A DNA stretch of 64,000 nt from an uncultured Vampirovibrio sp. Its GTDB lineage: Bacteria; Cyanobacteriota; Vampirovibrionia; Gastranaerophilales; Gastranaerophilaceae. The DNA lies in contig CAJUAL010000005.1 of NCBI GenBank assembly GCA_910584405.1, positions 1-64,000 on the forward strand, given 5' to 3'. Below are positions 28,365 to 36,241 of this stretch, in pieces (the first letter of the stretch is position 1; the number at the start of each line of letters is the position of its first letter). The translations under genes and the position numbers were made by a program. The notes beneath the pieces were generated by a model that was given only the letters and a program-made list of their open reading frames with translations, had not been told where the DNA came from and searched no databases.

Positions 28365-28700
28365 TTATTCATTCCCGAAGAAGTTTTCCCAGTTTTCTTT
28401 GCCAAAAACCCTAACTTGAACCTGTTTTATCTTTTCATCATAAATATCGTAAGGATGATTAATTTTTTGAGCTAACTGTTTCATCGCAGCATACTGACGG
28501 ATTTCTATTTCTGCAATTTCAAAATCTGTTTCAATATCTTTACCTTGATCCTTTGATTTTTCAATAAATGAATCCAATTGTTGCTGTAACCATTCGATTT
28601 CCCGCAAAATGTAAGAGTCAATCGGTTCATTGTTTTCTTGAGCTTGCTTAATTTTATATTCTAGATACTGGATATCGTAATTATTATTTTTTTGTGACAT
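28365..28700 (-). CDS. Unknown small helical protein, 111 residues
   Basis: A soluble, charged, probably all-helical protein (YLEYKIKQAQENNEPIDSYILREIEWLQQQL) ending in VFGKENWENFFGNE. AAGAGG lies about 5-8 nt before the ATG. I do not recognise a family. It lies 47 nt after the calpain-like gene on the same strand, so the two may be cotranscribed. Confidence 0.65.
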   Translation of the reverse strand: MSQKNNNYDIQYLEYKIKQAQENNEPIDSYILREIEWLQQQLDSFIEKSKDQGKDIETDFEIAEIEIRQYAAMKQLAQKINHPYDIYDEKIKQVQVRVFGKENWENFFGNE

Positions 28701-28747
28701 TTTTACCTCTTGAGGAAATTATATCATATATTGAAAAATGTCTCAAC

Positions 28748-31618
28748 TTAAATAACCCTTTGCCATTTGCCATTTATTTCAACCATTCTTACATTAGTTT
28801 GAGGGTTGACGATTGTTCTCATTCCATTTATTTTCCTTGCGCTTGGATAAAAGCCGGGAGGAGGTTTGAGTGTTGATGTCTTCGGCTTAACTTCTTGTGA
28901 TACGCTTGTCCTAGGAGCTTCTGTACTTACAGTATGGTGTTGTATTGGTACAGATTCAGGGGTATTAACTCCTTGAGCTGATATCGTTGCACTTGGCGGA
29001 GCTTTGACTACATTAACATATGGTTGAAGTTTTTTAAATTCATCAAAAGGAATTTCTAAATCGACTCCGCCATAATACGGGTCGTGGTAAGTTACCATTT
29101 TAGTCGCCGGATTATAATCAACTATTGATCTGGCATGCATTGACCAAGTGGCGGTACTCATATCTTGCCCTTTTCTTAAGGATTCGAGCATATCTAAAAG
29201 CTGACTTTCGTAGTTACTTGTTCCAGGTTGTATTTGTTTTCCCATTCTGCCGGTTAAAAATCTGGTTGCATGAAAATCACTATGAGTCAGTGCGTCTGCT
29301 TCTCTGCTTAAGTTATTTAAGCTTAATTGCGTGATGTCGCTTACAGGTCCGTCAGCAGATTTTAGCTGTTTAGCTAATACAGCTTGTTGAATCATTTCTA
29401 CTCCAGGGGATGCTCCTTCACCAAGTTTAAGGTTTGTGATATCGACAGGTCTGCCTCCCGGAAATCTTATTGGCTCACTTGAATTTTTTAAATGTACCAA
29501 TATGCTGCCGTCAGCTGTTTCTTCCAGCATAGAATAAAGCTGTGCTCTGCCGGCTGCAGATTCGGTCATTGAGTTTAATCTTGAAACCAGCCAACAGTTA
29601 TTATGCCCTTGTTGTTGAACCATTCCGAAACCACCTTTTGGAAATAATTCTTCAAATTTCTCTTTTGATATTCTAATTTCTTGTGCTGTTCCGTTATTAT
29701 TGACATATAGTTTCGGTTTACCTGTCGGAGTTTTTACGGCGACAACATCTCCGGCTCTGACATGGCTTGAAATATTACTTAAATCTAAATTATCATCCAA
29801 AGTCCTTACAACTGGAGATTCAAGTCCCTCAGTTAATTTTTGAGCTAATTTTGCTCTGCCTGGAGCAGATGAGCTGCCATCGGCTGTGTGCAGATTTTGA
29901 TTTACTCTGTTTCTCAGCTGTTTATCCGAAATTCCTGTTGAACTTCTTTGAGGTGAAGTTGATACCTCTCCCGAAGAGGCTGATGATTTTTTAGAGCCAA
30001 AAAGTCTGTCAAGTAATGAGGTACTTCGACTGCTTTCCGTACCTTGATGTACAACAGAATAACTGCCGTCAGCGCTTCTTGAAAGAATAAGATTTGTTCC
30101 GTCGCTAACTTGTCCTAATATTTGAGATTCTCCCGGATTTATATTAATTTGTTTAGTTCTAGCAGCTGGACCGACTTCTCCAAACCAAATTTTACCGTCA
30201 GAATTTACTATAGTAACTTCTCCTCCGTCGACTTTAAAGTTTTGCCAACCGGAGTTTGGTGATAAATCAACTGCTTTTTTTGATTTATTAAATAATCCGC
30301 CAGATACAGAATTACCTTCACTGTCATATAATTGGTTAGGTACTTCAACTTTAAATCTGCCGCTTTTACCCATAAATTTATTTATGATTTTTTTACCTGC
30401 GTATAGTGTTCCGCTGGTAACAGCACTACCAATAGCACTTGTTACGGCATTTTGGACTGTCCCGCTAACGGTTACGGTACCTGTTTCGGCGTATTCTCTT
30501 GCTGCACCCATAGCGGTATCACCTGCAACATCAAAGGCCGCTCTTCCGACTATTGCAGCTTTGCTTGTACCACTTATCACCGTTCCTGCAACTTTACCGA
30601 CAGCACCGCCGGCAAGTACTGATGCTCCGTCCCAAGCCGCATCTGTTAATATCTTTTTATGGTCAGTTCCTTCTCGAAATTCAAATTTACCTTTCGTCAC
30701 AGCATCTGTAACTTTTAACGCGTCGGTTTCTTCAATTGCTACAGATGCCGCTGCTGTTCCAAGTGCTGCAGCTCCTAATGCGGCTGCGCCAACTCCGCCT
30801 GTAGCAACACCAACAGCTACACCTGCCGCAACTTTTGCGGTTGTTTTTACTGCGACCGCTCCTGTATCTTGTGATTGATTGTATTTGTCAACTCTGGTTT
30901 TTATATTTTTAGTTTTTGTTCCGAATGCCTTTTTATAATTTGCTTCTGACGGATTTGCCATATAAGCATCCATTGCTGTCTGGTTATAATTTACTCCGTA
31001 AATTTCTTTGAATTTCGCTTTAAATTGAGCTTCACCTTGTTTTGCAGCTTTTTGTAAGTCTGTAACATTTTTCTTCTGATTTCTTAAATCTTCACGGACA
31101 TAATTGGCACTGTTTTTTGACTCTGTTGCCCAGGTCCAAGCCCTGCTTATACCGTCGGCTAAATCTCCCGCCCAACCGTCTTTCTCCATTTGTGCATTAA
31201 AGGCTTTTTGGGCACTGTTGAATTCTCTGGCTAAAAAATTTGTTGTTTTAGTTAAATTTTGATTAGAACTGCTTTTCGGTTTAGTGGGTTTAAAATCGTT
31301 TTTAACATATGAATCACTTAAGATTACACCATCGTGTGCTCTTACCCATTGTTTGCCGTTAGAATCAACAACTAATGAACGACCGTTTTTTAAATCTTTT
31401 AATTTATAATATTCTTTTTCTACAAATTTGCCGTTTTTATTTTTAACTTTTCCTTTTACAGGATTAAGTTCGGATTTAGAAAGTACTCCATCCTTATTTT
31501 TATCAAGAGAATCAAAAAGTGATTGTTGAGTCTTTGATTTAAGTTGAGATTTCTTGGTTCCTACTTTAAAATTATTTAAACTTGCACTATTTGTTTTATT
31601 AATACCTGATGTCGACAT
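28748..31618 (-). CDS. Large EF-hand and calpain-like cysteine protease protein
   Basis: A 956-residue multidomain protein without a signal peptide. A canonical EF-hand loop (DKNKDGVLSKSE, residues 39-50) is near the N-terminus. A Gly/Ala-rich hydrophobic stretch (about 255-300, VAAGVAVGVATGGVGAAALG) could insert in membranes. The C-terminal third resembles the calpain (C2) fold: QQQGHNNCWLVSRL with the presumed nucleophile C675, then MHARSIVDYN with H828, then VTYHDPYYGG, where D846 stands in place of the usual asparagine. The tail is proline-rich with a final NGKWQRVI. Secretion, regulation and target are unknown; the layout recalls toxin or effector proteins, which is inference only. Confidence 0.65.
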   Translation of the reverse strand: MSTSGINKTNSASLNNFKVGTKKSQLKSKTQQSLFDSLDKNKDGVLSKSELNPVKGKVKNKNGKFVEKEYYKLKDLKNGRSLVVDSNGKQWVRAHDGVILSDSYVKNDFKPTKPKSSSNQNLTKTTNFLAREFNSAQKAFNAQMEKDGWAGDLADGISRAWTWATESKNSANYVREDLRNQKKNVTDLQKAAKQGEAQFKAKFKEIYGVNYNQTAMDAYMANPSEANYKKAFGTKTKNIKTRVDKYNQSQDTGAVAVKTTAKVAAGVAVGVATGGVGAAALGAAALGTAAASVAIEETDALKVTDAVTKGKFEFREGTDHKKILTDAAWDGASVLAGGAVGKVAGTVISGTSKAAIVGRAAFDVAGDTAMGAAREYAETGTVTVSGTVQNAVTSAIGSAVTSGTLYAGKKIINKFMGKSGRFKVEVPNQLYDSEGNSVSGGLFNKSKKAVDLSPNSGWQNFKVDGGEVTIVNSDGKIWFGEVGPAARTKQININPGESQILGQVSDGTNLILSRSADGSYSVVHQGTESSRSTSLLDRLFGSKKSSASSGEVSTSPQRSSTGISDKQLRNRVNQNLHTADGSSSAPGRAKLAQKLTEGLESPVVRTLDDNLDLSNISSHVRAGDVVAVKTPTGKPKLYVNNNGTAQEIRISKEKFEELFPKGGFGMVQQQGHNNCWLVSRLNSMTESAAGRAQLYSMLEETADGSILVHLKNSSEPIRFPGGRPVDITNLKLGEGASPGVEMIQQAVLAKQLKSADGPVSDITQLSLNNLSREADALTHSDFHATRFLTGRMGKQIQPGTSNYESQLLDMLESLRKGQDMSTATWSMHARSIVDYNPATKMVTYHDPYYGGVDLEIPFDEFKKLQPYVNVVKAPPSATISAQGVNTPESVPIQHHTVSTEAPRTSVSQEVKPKTSTLKPPPGFYPSARKINGMRTIVNPQTNVRMVEINGKWQRVI

Positions 31619-31704
31619 TATTTACCTTGTATAAACTGTAATACTTATTTTTTTATTACGGTATATACTTGAGTAAACTTTAATGTTTATTAATTTTTGT
31701 AACA

Positions 31705-32196
31705 TTAGTGTTTTTTATGCCAGCCGCAATACCTGCATTTTTCCATTTCTACAGGATTATATCCTGATGTACTTATTCGTTTGTTTAAATCTTTTTCGGT
31801 TTTTATTTGTCTGATAAATTCTACAAGTTTTGTTCTTGCTTGAGTTCCGTTATTTCCGTATGCATGTATTATTATTGCTTCACGCGGCTTTGGTTTAAAT
31901 ATGTTTGCAATTCTTTCTAATAAGTTTTTGGGTTCTTTTTTCGGAAATATTTTATGAATTTCTAGGGTTGCGTACCATAGATTTTTTAAACAATTTTTCA
32001 GTCCGTTTGAGTCAAATATTACCTGAACTTCGTTATCGTTACAATATTTTTGTAATATCTCAGAATGTTGAAATGAATCTTCCGCAGCTTTAACCGCAGA
32101 CTGACCGGGCATTGAGAAAAATCCTAATTTTCTCATTTTTTGAATACCGCTAAACGCAGGTGTTGAATTTGGGGTAATTCTATTATTAATTTGCAT
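31705..32196 (-). CDS. Unknown protein with PAFSGI leader, 163 residues
   Basis: A soluble protein starting MQINNRITPNSTPAFSGIQ, a polar leader of a style also seen in the gene ending at 47488 (RPLHFKGID). It ends in a small cysteine/histidine cluster (KCRYCGWHKKH) that could bind a metal. No family is recognised. AAGGAG about 9 nt upstream supports the start; a TATAAT box on the minus strand (32226-32221) lies shortly before it. It precedes the calpain-like gene by 86 nt on the same strand. Confidence 0.65.
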   Translation of the reverse strand: MQINNRITPNSTPAFSGIQKMRKLGFFSMPGQSAVKAAEDSFQHSEILQKYCNDNEVQVIFDSNGLKNCLKNLWYATLEIHKIFPKKEPKNLLERIANIFKPKPREAIIIHAYGNNGTQARTKLVEFIRQIKTEKDLNKRISTSGYNPVEMEKCRYCGWHKKH

Positions 32197-32397
32197 GGGG
32201 TAACTCCTTGTTATTTTCTTATTATATCAGGAACTTTTATTAAATGTATTAACTTTTGTAACAAGAATGAATGTATATGGCAATTATATACTCTAAAAAT
32301 ACTTTATTAATATGTAAGCGATAAGCGAACAATAAATAGAAAATAAACACGAGACATAAATTATACACTACCTACTACACACTAACCTTCTACACGA

Positions 32398-32775
32398 GGA
32401 ATTGAAAAAGATTCCAAAACTCTTTCATCAGAAAGGGTTTTTTTTTGTATTTTCGGTAGGGCGCCGAGTGAGCAACGCGAACCCAGCCCGAAAGAGCAAA
32501 TAGTCCGAATGAACGTAAATTTACAAAAGTAAATTGTAGTGAAGGCAGGACTATGCAAGCCCGAAAATACAAAGTCAGCCCTGCGCAGAGCCGCGAGCGT
32601 AAGCGAGAGATGACCCTGCGTCAACGTAAGCGTTGAGCTTTCGTTGCAAAGGTGAACGGCGGCGTTTTGGGCGAGGCGGTCCTCGGCCGGACAGGGCATT
32701 ATGCTACTAACTGCATTGCACTTTGCAAGGTCAACGTGCTCCGCAAGGAAGAAAAGGGCGCAGAGGCATGAGCAT
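32398..32775. other. GC-rich structured non-coding island (candidate RNA or repeat element)
   Basis: This roughly 380-nt stretch is clearly richer in G+C than its surroundings and packed with complementary segments: GTATTTTCGG (32447-32456)/CCGAAAATAC (32561-32570); inside it ATAGTCC (32500-32506)/GGACTAT (32548-32554), which encloses AATTTAC/GTAAATT (32518-32535); then GCCCTG (32578-32583)/CAGGGC (32692-32697) enclosing TCAACG/CGTTGA (32621-32636) and CGAGG/CCTCG (32672-32685). The small open frames here look incidental. It fills the divergent gap between the genes at 32196 and 32823. Whether it is an RNA gene or a repeat cannot be told. Confidence 0.5.
32416..32446 (+). terminator. Strong plus-strand terminator with no gene before it
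   Basis: AAAACTCTTTC (32416-32426) pairs with GAAAGGGTTTT (32431-32441, one T-G pair) over ATCA and is followed by more T residues. No plus-strand gene lies upstream (the neighbour reads leftward), so it may end a short unannotated transcript or belong to the structured island. Confidence 0.6.
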
Positions 32776-32822
32776 TTAAACAGGTTTTATTCTCTTTTCT
32801 GTTTCCATGTTAATATTAAATT

Positions 32823-33452
32823 ATGGAAGATATCGGAAAAGTCGTAAAATTATTACAAGAAGCAAAGCAACCGCAAAGTGAATTTGTAAAATTAATGGAT
32901 TCGTTTAAAAATCCTTATCTTGTACTTATTGCCTGCATTTTGAGTTTGAGAACAAATGACAGAACTACGTATCCTGCAACATTAAGAATGCTTGAATTGG
33001 CAAAAACTCCGCAGGATATGATGAAGGTAAATGAAGAAGATTTGGCGCATGCGATTTATCCTGTCGGGTTTTATAAAAATAAAGCGGGGCAGATTATTGA
33101 ATTATCAAGGCTTATTGTTGAAAAATATGACGGCAAGGTTCCGGATAGCATTGATGAGTTATGCAAATTCCGCGGAGTCGGCAGAAAAACTGCAAATTTG
33201 GTTATGACTTTAGGTTTTGGTGTGCCTGCAATTTGTGTAGATGTTCATGTTCACAGAATTTTTAACCGTTTAGGTTATTTAAAGACCAAAAATCCTGAGG
33301 AAACGGAGTTTGCTTTGCGCGAAAAGCTTCCGGTAAAATACTGGATACCTATAAACTCTTTATTGGTAACTCATGGACAAAATGTATGCAAACCGATAAA
33401 ACCGCAATGCGACAAATGTCCTGTTGCTGATTATTGTGCAAAGATTGTATGA
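32823..33452 (+). CDS. nth: Endonuclease III, DNA glycosylase/AP lyase
   Basis: A 209-residue base-excision repair enzyme that removes oxidised pyrimidines and cuts at abasic sites. The helix-hairpin-helix (CKFRGVGRKTANLVM) carries the catalytic K122, and D140 lies in CVDVHVHRI. The [4Fe-4S] cluster cysteines are in CKPIKPQCDKCPVADYC near the C-terminus. Length and order are normal. There is no ribosome site; TAATATTAAATT lies directly before the ATG, suggesting a leaderless or near-leaderless message. Confidence 0.95.
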   Translation: MEDIGKVVKLLQEAKQPQSEFVKLMDSFKNPYLVLIACILSLRTNDRTTYPATLRMLELAKTPQDMMKVNEEDLAHAIYPVGFYKNKAGQIIELSRLIVEKYDGKVPDSIDELCKFRGVGRKTANLVMTLGFGVPAICVDVHVHRIFNRLGYLKTKNPEETEFALREKLPVKYWIPINSLLVTHGQNVCKPIKPQCDKCPVADYCAKIV

Positions 33453-33515
33453 AGAAAACTTAACAAATAACATAATTGTTTCTCCATATGTTAGTATCTT
33501 CTTGGAGGTATCGTT

Positions 33516-35627
33516 ATGTCTTTTATATTAACTTTAGTATGTTTTATTTGGCTTATATTTCTTCAAAATAAATTGACGGAAATTAGCTCAAAGCTTGATT
33601 CTATGGGGCCTAATAATGATAAAAAAGTTAAAATGCATGATGATTTTGTAGAATCTGAGTCAAAACCTGCTGAAGTTAAAGATATAACGCATGAATCAGT
33701 TGAGGAAAAATCCTCATCGACAGTTACAGATGTTGAATCTGTTGCTCCTGCGTCTTCTGTAAAATATCCTTTTGAACGACAGACGAAAGCTGTTTCTTCT
33801 GCGAAATATTCGTTTGAACGTCAATCTGAAAATAGTGATTTGCAGAGCGTATTTTTAGGCAATATATTTAATAAAATAGGTGCTCTTGCAATTATTATTG
33901 CGGTAATTATTTTTATTAAACTGGTTTCTCCGTTTATTGTTATTACTCCGTTAATGAAAGTTATATTCGGATTTATCGCAGGTCTGGGTATGTCCGGCGG
34001 AGCTTTGGCTATGCATAGCAAGGAGGATTTAAAGAAGTATTCGGAAGTCTTATTGGGTACAGGGTTTGCAACATTATTTATTACGACTTTTTGCGCATAT
34101 TCAATGTTTAACATATTTAATACTGCTGCTGTAATTTCTGTTGGTGCAGTTTTATTGTTAATGACATTTGTTATAGCGCAGCGTATGAAAACTGCTTCAA
34201 TGCTTGTAATCGGACTAATCGGCGGTTACTTAACTCCTGTATTTTCAGGGGCCGGATATGAAGTTTCTCTTTACTACTTGCTATTTTTGAACTTGGTATC
34301 TTTAATTTTTACATTGAAGAACAAACATTACAACGTTGTGAATTGCATAAATCTTGTAATTACCATGTTTGTATTTTTACCTTATGTGGTTGAACCCGTA
34401 AAACCGTTGTTCCCTTTGTTATTATGGGGAATTTATATCGTATATGATATTTTGCGCGACAAAACCAATAAAACTGATAATATTCTGAGTATTATAAATT
34501 ACTTTGTTTTAGCATTATTTTCAGCGGTATTATATAGAAGTATTCATAATTACTTAGGTGCATTGTTGGCATTTACTGCTGTTGTGTATGGTGTTTTGGC
34601 TTTGAAAAGTTCACTTTACAAATATTATGTTCACTTTATGTTGTTTAATTTGTGGTTAAGTGTGTTTTTCTTGCTTTCAGATGTTACATCAGTATTTGTT
34701 TGGGCTGCTGCCGCAACTGTTTTATCATATCTAATCGGAAAGTTAAAATTTAAGTACTTAACTGGTATGTATGCGTGGTACTTGTTGACTGCTGTTGTAG
34801 GGGCTTTGTTAGCTTCACATGATGGTCAGTTCTGTATGTATGCAAAATATGTACCTGTTATTAACATGAGAACTCTTGTATTCTCGTTCCCGATAATTGC
34901 GTCATTTATTTCAGCTTACATATTTAAAAATGAAAATGACGGTAAATATGTTAATCTATTGGTGTTTAACGGTGTTTCACTGATATATTTGTATTTAACA
35001 GGTGAAATCAGTTCGTTATTACACAGTGAAGCTATTGAATTAAACAGATGGATGATTTATTCAATTTTAGGGTTTATTTATTCTGTTCATTTAAGATTTT
35101 TATATAAATCCGATAATTGCGATTTGTTTAACATTGTAAGTTGGTTGGTTTATGCTCTATCTATGATGATATTACTTATATGCGGAATAGATTATCATAC
35201 ATCTCATGGTTATCTTCCTGTATTGAATTTAAAATTTGCAGCGTATGCGTTTGCAATCTTGACAAGTATAATATTAGGTAGAGAGTTTAAAAATGATTTC
35301 TTTAAATATTTTGCCGTATTTTTAGGATTTTTGCTTGTTCACGGTGAAAGTGTAGGAATCGCATATCTTCACAATAGTATGAGTTATATAATTTCGCTTT
35401 CTTGGGTACTGTATTCAGGTGTAATTACAGTATGCGGGATTTTGTCAAACAAACGTTATTTAATTAATTCGGGAATTGCCGTAATTATATTGACAATTTT
35501 CAGAATATTTATATTCGATTTGGCTAAAGTTGATGCGTTGTATAAACTTATCGCATTTCTGGCTTTGGGTATAATTTTAATGTATGTATCATATCTTTAT
35601 ACAACCAATCAAAAGAACTTAAAGTAA
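33516..35627 (+). CDS. DUF2339-type multi-spanning membrane protein
   Basis: A 703-residue protein with an N-terminal helix (about 2-16), a charged linker to about residue 110, then roughly 20 closely spaced hydrophobic helices to the end. The linker-plus-many-helices layout and the segment NIFNKIGALAIIIAVIIFIK followed by AGLGMSGGALA fit the DUF2339 family, whose function is not known. The linker holds an imperfect duplication (KYPFERQTKAVSSAKYSFERQ). TTGGAGG lies about 8 nt before the ATG. It follows nth on the same strand. Confidence 0.78.
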   Translation: MSFILTLVCFIWLIFLQNKLTEISSKLDSMGPNNDKKVKMHDDFVESESKPAEVKDITHESVEEKSSSTVTDVESVAPASSVKYPFERQTKAVSSAKYSFERQSENSDLQSVFLGNIFNKIGALAIIIAVIIFIKLVSPFIVITPLMKVIFGFIAGLGMSGGALAMHSKEDLKKYSEVLLGTGFATLFITTFCAYSMFNIFNTAAVISVGAVLLLMTFVIAQRMKTASMLVIGLIGGYLTPVFSGAGYEVSLYYLLFLNLVSLIFTLKNKHYNVVNCINLVITMFVFLPYVVEPVKPLFPLLLWGIYIVYDILRDKTNKTDNILSIINYFVLALFSAVLYRSIHNYLGALLAFTAVVYGVLALKSSLYKYYVHFMLFNLWLSVFFLLSDVTSVFVWAAAATVLSYLIGKLKFKYLTGMYAWYLLTAVVGALLASHDGQFCMYAKYVPVINMRTLVFSFPIIASFISAYIFKNENDGKYVNLLVFNGVSLIYLYLTGEISSLLHSEAIELNRWMIYSILGFIYSVHLRFLYKSDNCDLFNIVSWLVYALSMMILLICGIDYHTSHGYLPVLNLKFAAYAFAILTSIILGREFKNDFFKYFAVFLGFLLVHGESVGIAYLHNSMSYIISLSWVLYSGVITVCGILSNKRYLINSGIAVIILTIFRIFIFDLAKVDALYKLIAFLALGIILMYVSYLYTTNQKNLK

Positions 35628-35661
35628 TTTACTTGCTTTTTGGGTATAAAATGTGCTATTG

Positions 35662-35667
35662 TATAAT
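35662..35667 (+). promoter_or_regulatory. Putative -10 of the hydrogenase operon
   Basis: TATAAT at 35662-35667, with TTGGGT 16 nt upstream as a weak -35, precedes the NuoE-like gene by about 80 nt. The leader contains ATTGCC and GGCAAT, which can pair. Confidence 0.45.
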
Positions 35668-35745
35668 TATTAATTGCCATGTTTTTTAGTGTACATACAA
35701 GGCAATTGCGGGTTAATACAATTGAATATTACAGGAGTTTCGTAA

Positions 35746-36240
35746 ATGAGTGTAAAAGAATCTCACAAAATCGACACTGCAAAGTTAGATTCGATCATAC
35801 AAGCGTGTGGTGCGAAAAAGTCTAATTTGATTGCGATTTTACAAAAAGTTCAGGAAGAGTACAGATACTTACCTGAGGATGCATTGATTTATATCGGTAC
35901 AAAAATGGAAGGGCTTTCACCTGCAACAGTGTTTGGGGTTGCAACATTCTATGCTCAATTTTCATTAGATCCGAAAGGTAAATATGAAATTAAGGTTTGT
36001 GACGGTACGGCATGTCACGTTAGAGGTTCAATGCCTGTCCTTAATGCTATTAAAGCACATTTAAACCTTAAAGACGGTCAAATGACTACATCAGACGGCC
36101 TGTTTTCTTTAGAAACGGTAAGTTGTCTTGGTGCTTGCGGGTTAGCTCCCGTATGTGTCATCAATGACAAGGTTCACCCTCAGATGACATCTGATGCGAT
36201 TAAAGTGATTTTAGATACTCTTTTGAATGGAGAAAGATAA
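35746..36240 (+). CDS. hydC: NuoE-like [2Fe-2S] subunit of NADH-linked [FeFe]-hydrogenase
   Basis: A 164-residue thioredoxin-like ferredoxin of the NuoE/24-kDa family. The four cluster cysteines are in CDGTACHVRGS and CLGACGLAPVC. It is the small subunit that works with the NuoF-like flavoprotein encoded directly downstream. In the Thermotoga-type HydABC enzyme this is HydC. Ribosome site ACAGGAG lies about 9 nt before the ATG. The stop overlaps the ribosome site of the next gene, so the two are translationally coupled. Confidence 0.92.
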   Translation: MSVKESHKIDTAKLDSIIQACGAKKSNLIAILQKVQEEYRYLPEDALIYIGTKMEGLSPATVFGVATFYAQFSLDPKGKYEIKVCDGTACHVRGSMPVLNAIKAHLNLKDGQMTTSDGLFSLETVSCLGACGLAPVCVINDKVHPQMTSDAIKVILDTLLNGER

Positions 36241-36241
36241 T

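Noticed and set aside
30384..30878. Plus-strand 164-codon frame opposite the calpain-like gene
   Set aside because: It is the antisense of the Gly/Ala-rich region; the repetitive Ala/Pro/Val composition is a shadow of that bias.
31619..32270. Recurring TTTTTGTAACA strings near several starts (also near 52026 and 40550)
   Set aside because: Position relative to the starts varies, and the strings are too simple in AT-rich DNA to claim a regulon.
32382..32699. Open frames of 60-105 codons on the minus strand inside the GC-rich island
   Set aside because: No ribosome site, odd composition, and the nested stems explain the sequence better than a protein does.
35690..35740. Rex operator upstream of hydC (ATTGCGGGTTAATACAAT)
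   Set aside because: Only the outer TTG/CAA match; the inner bases do not fit known Rex palindromes.
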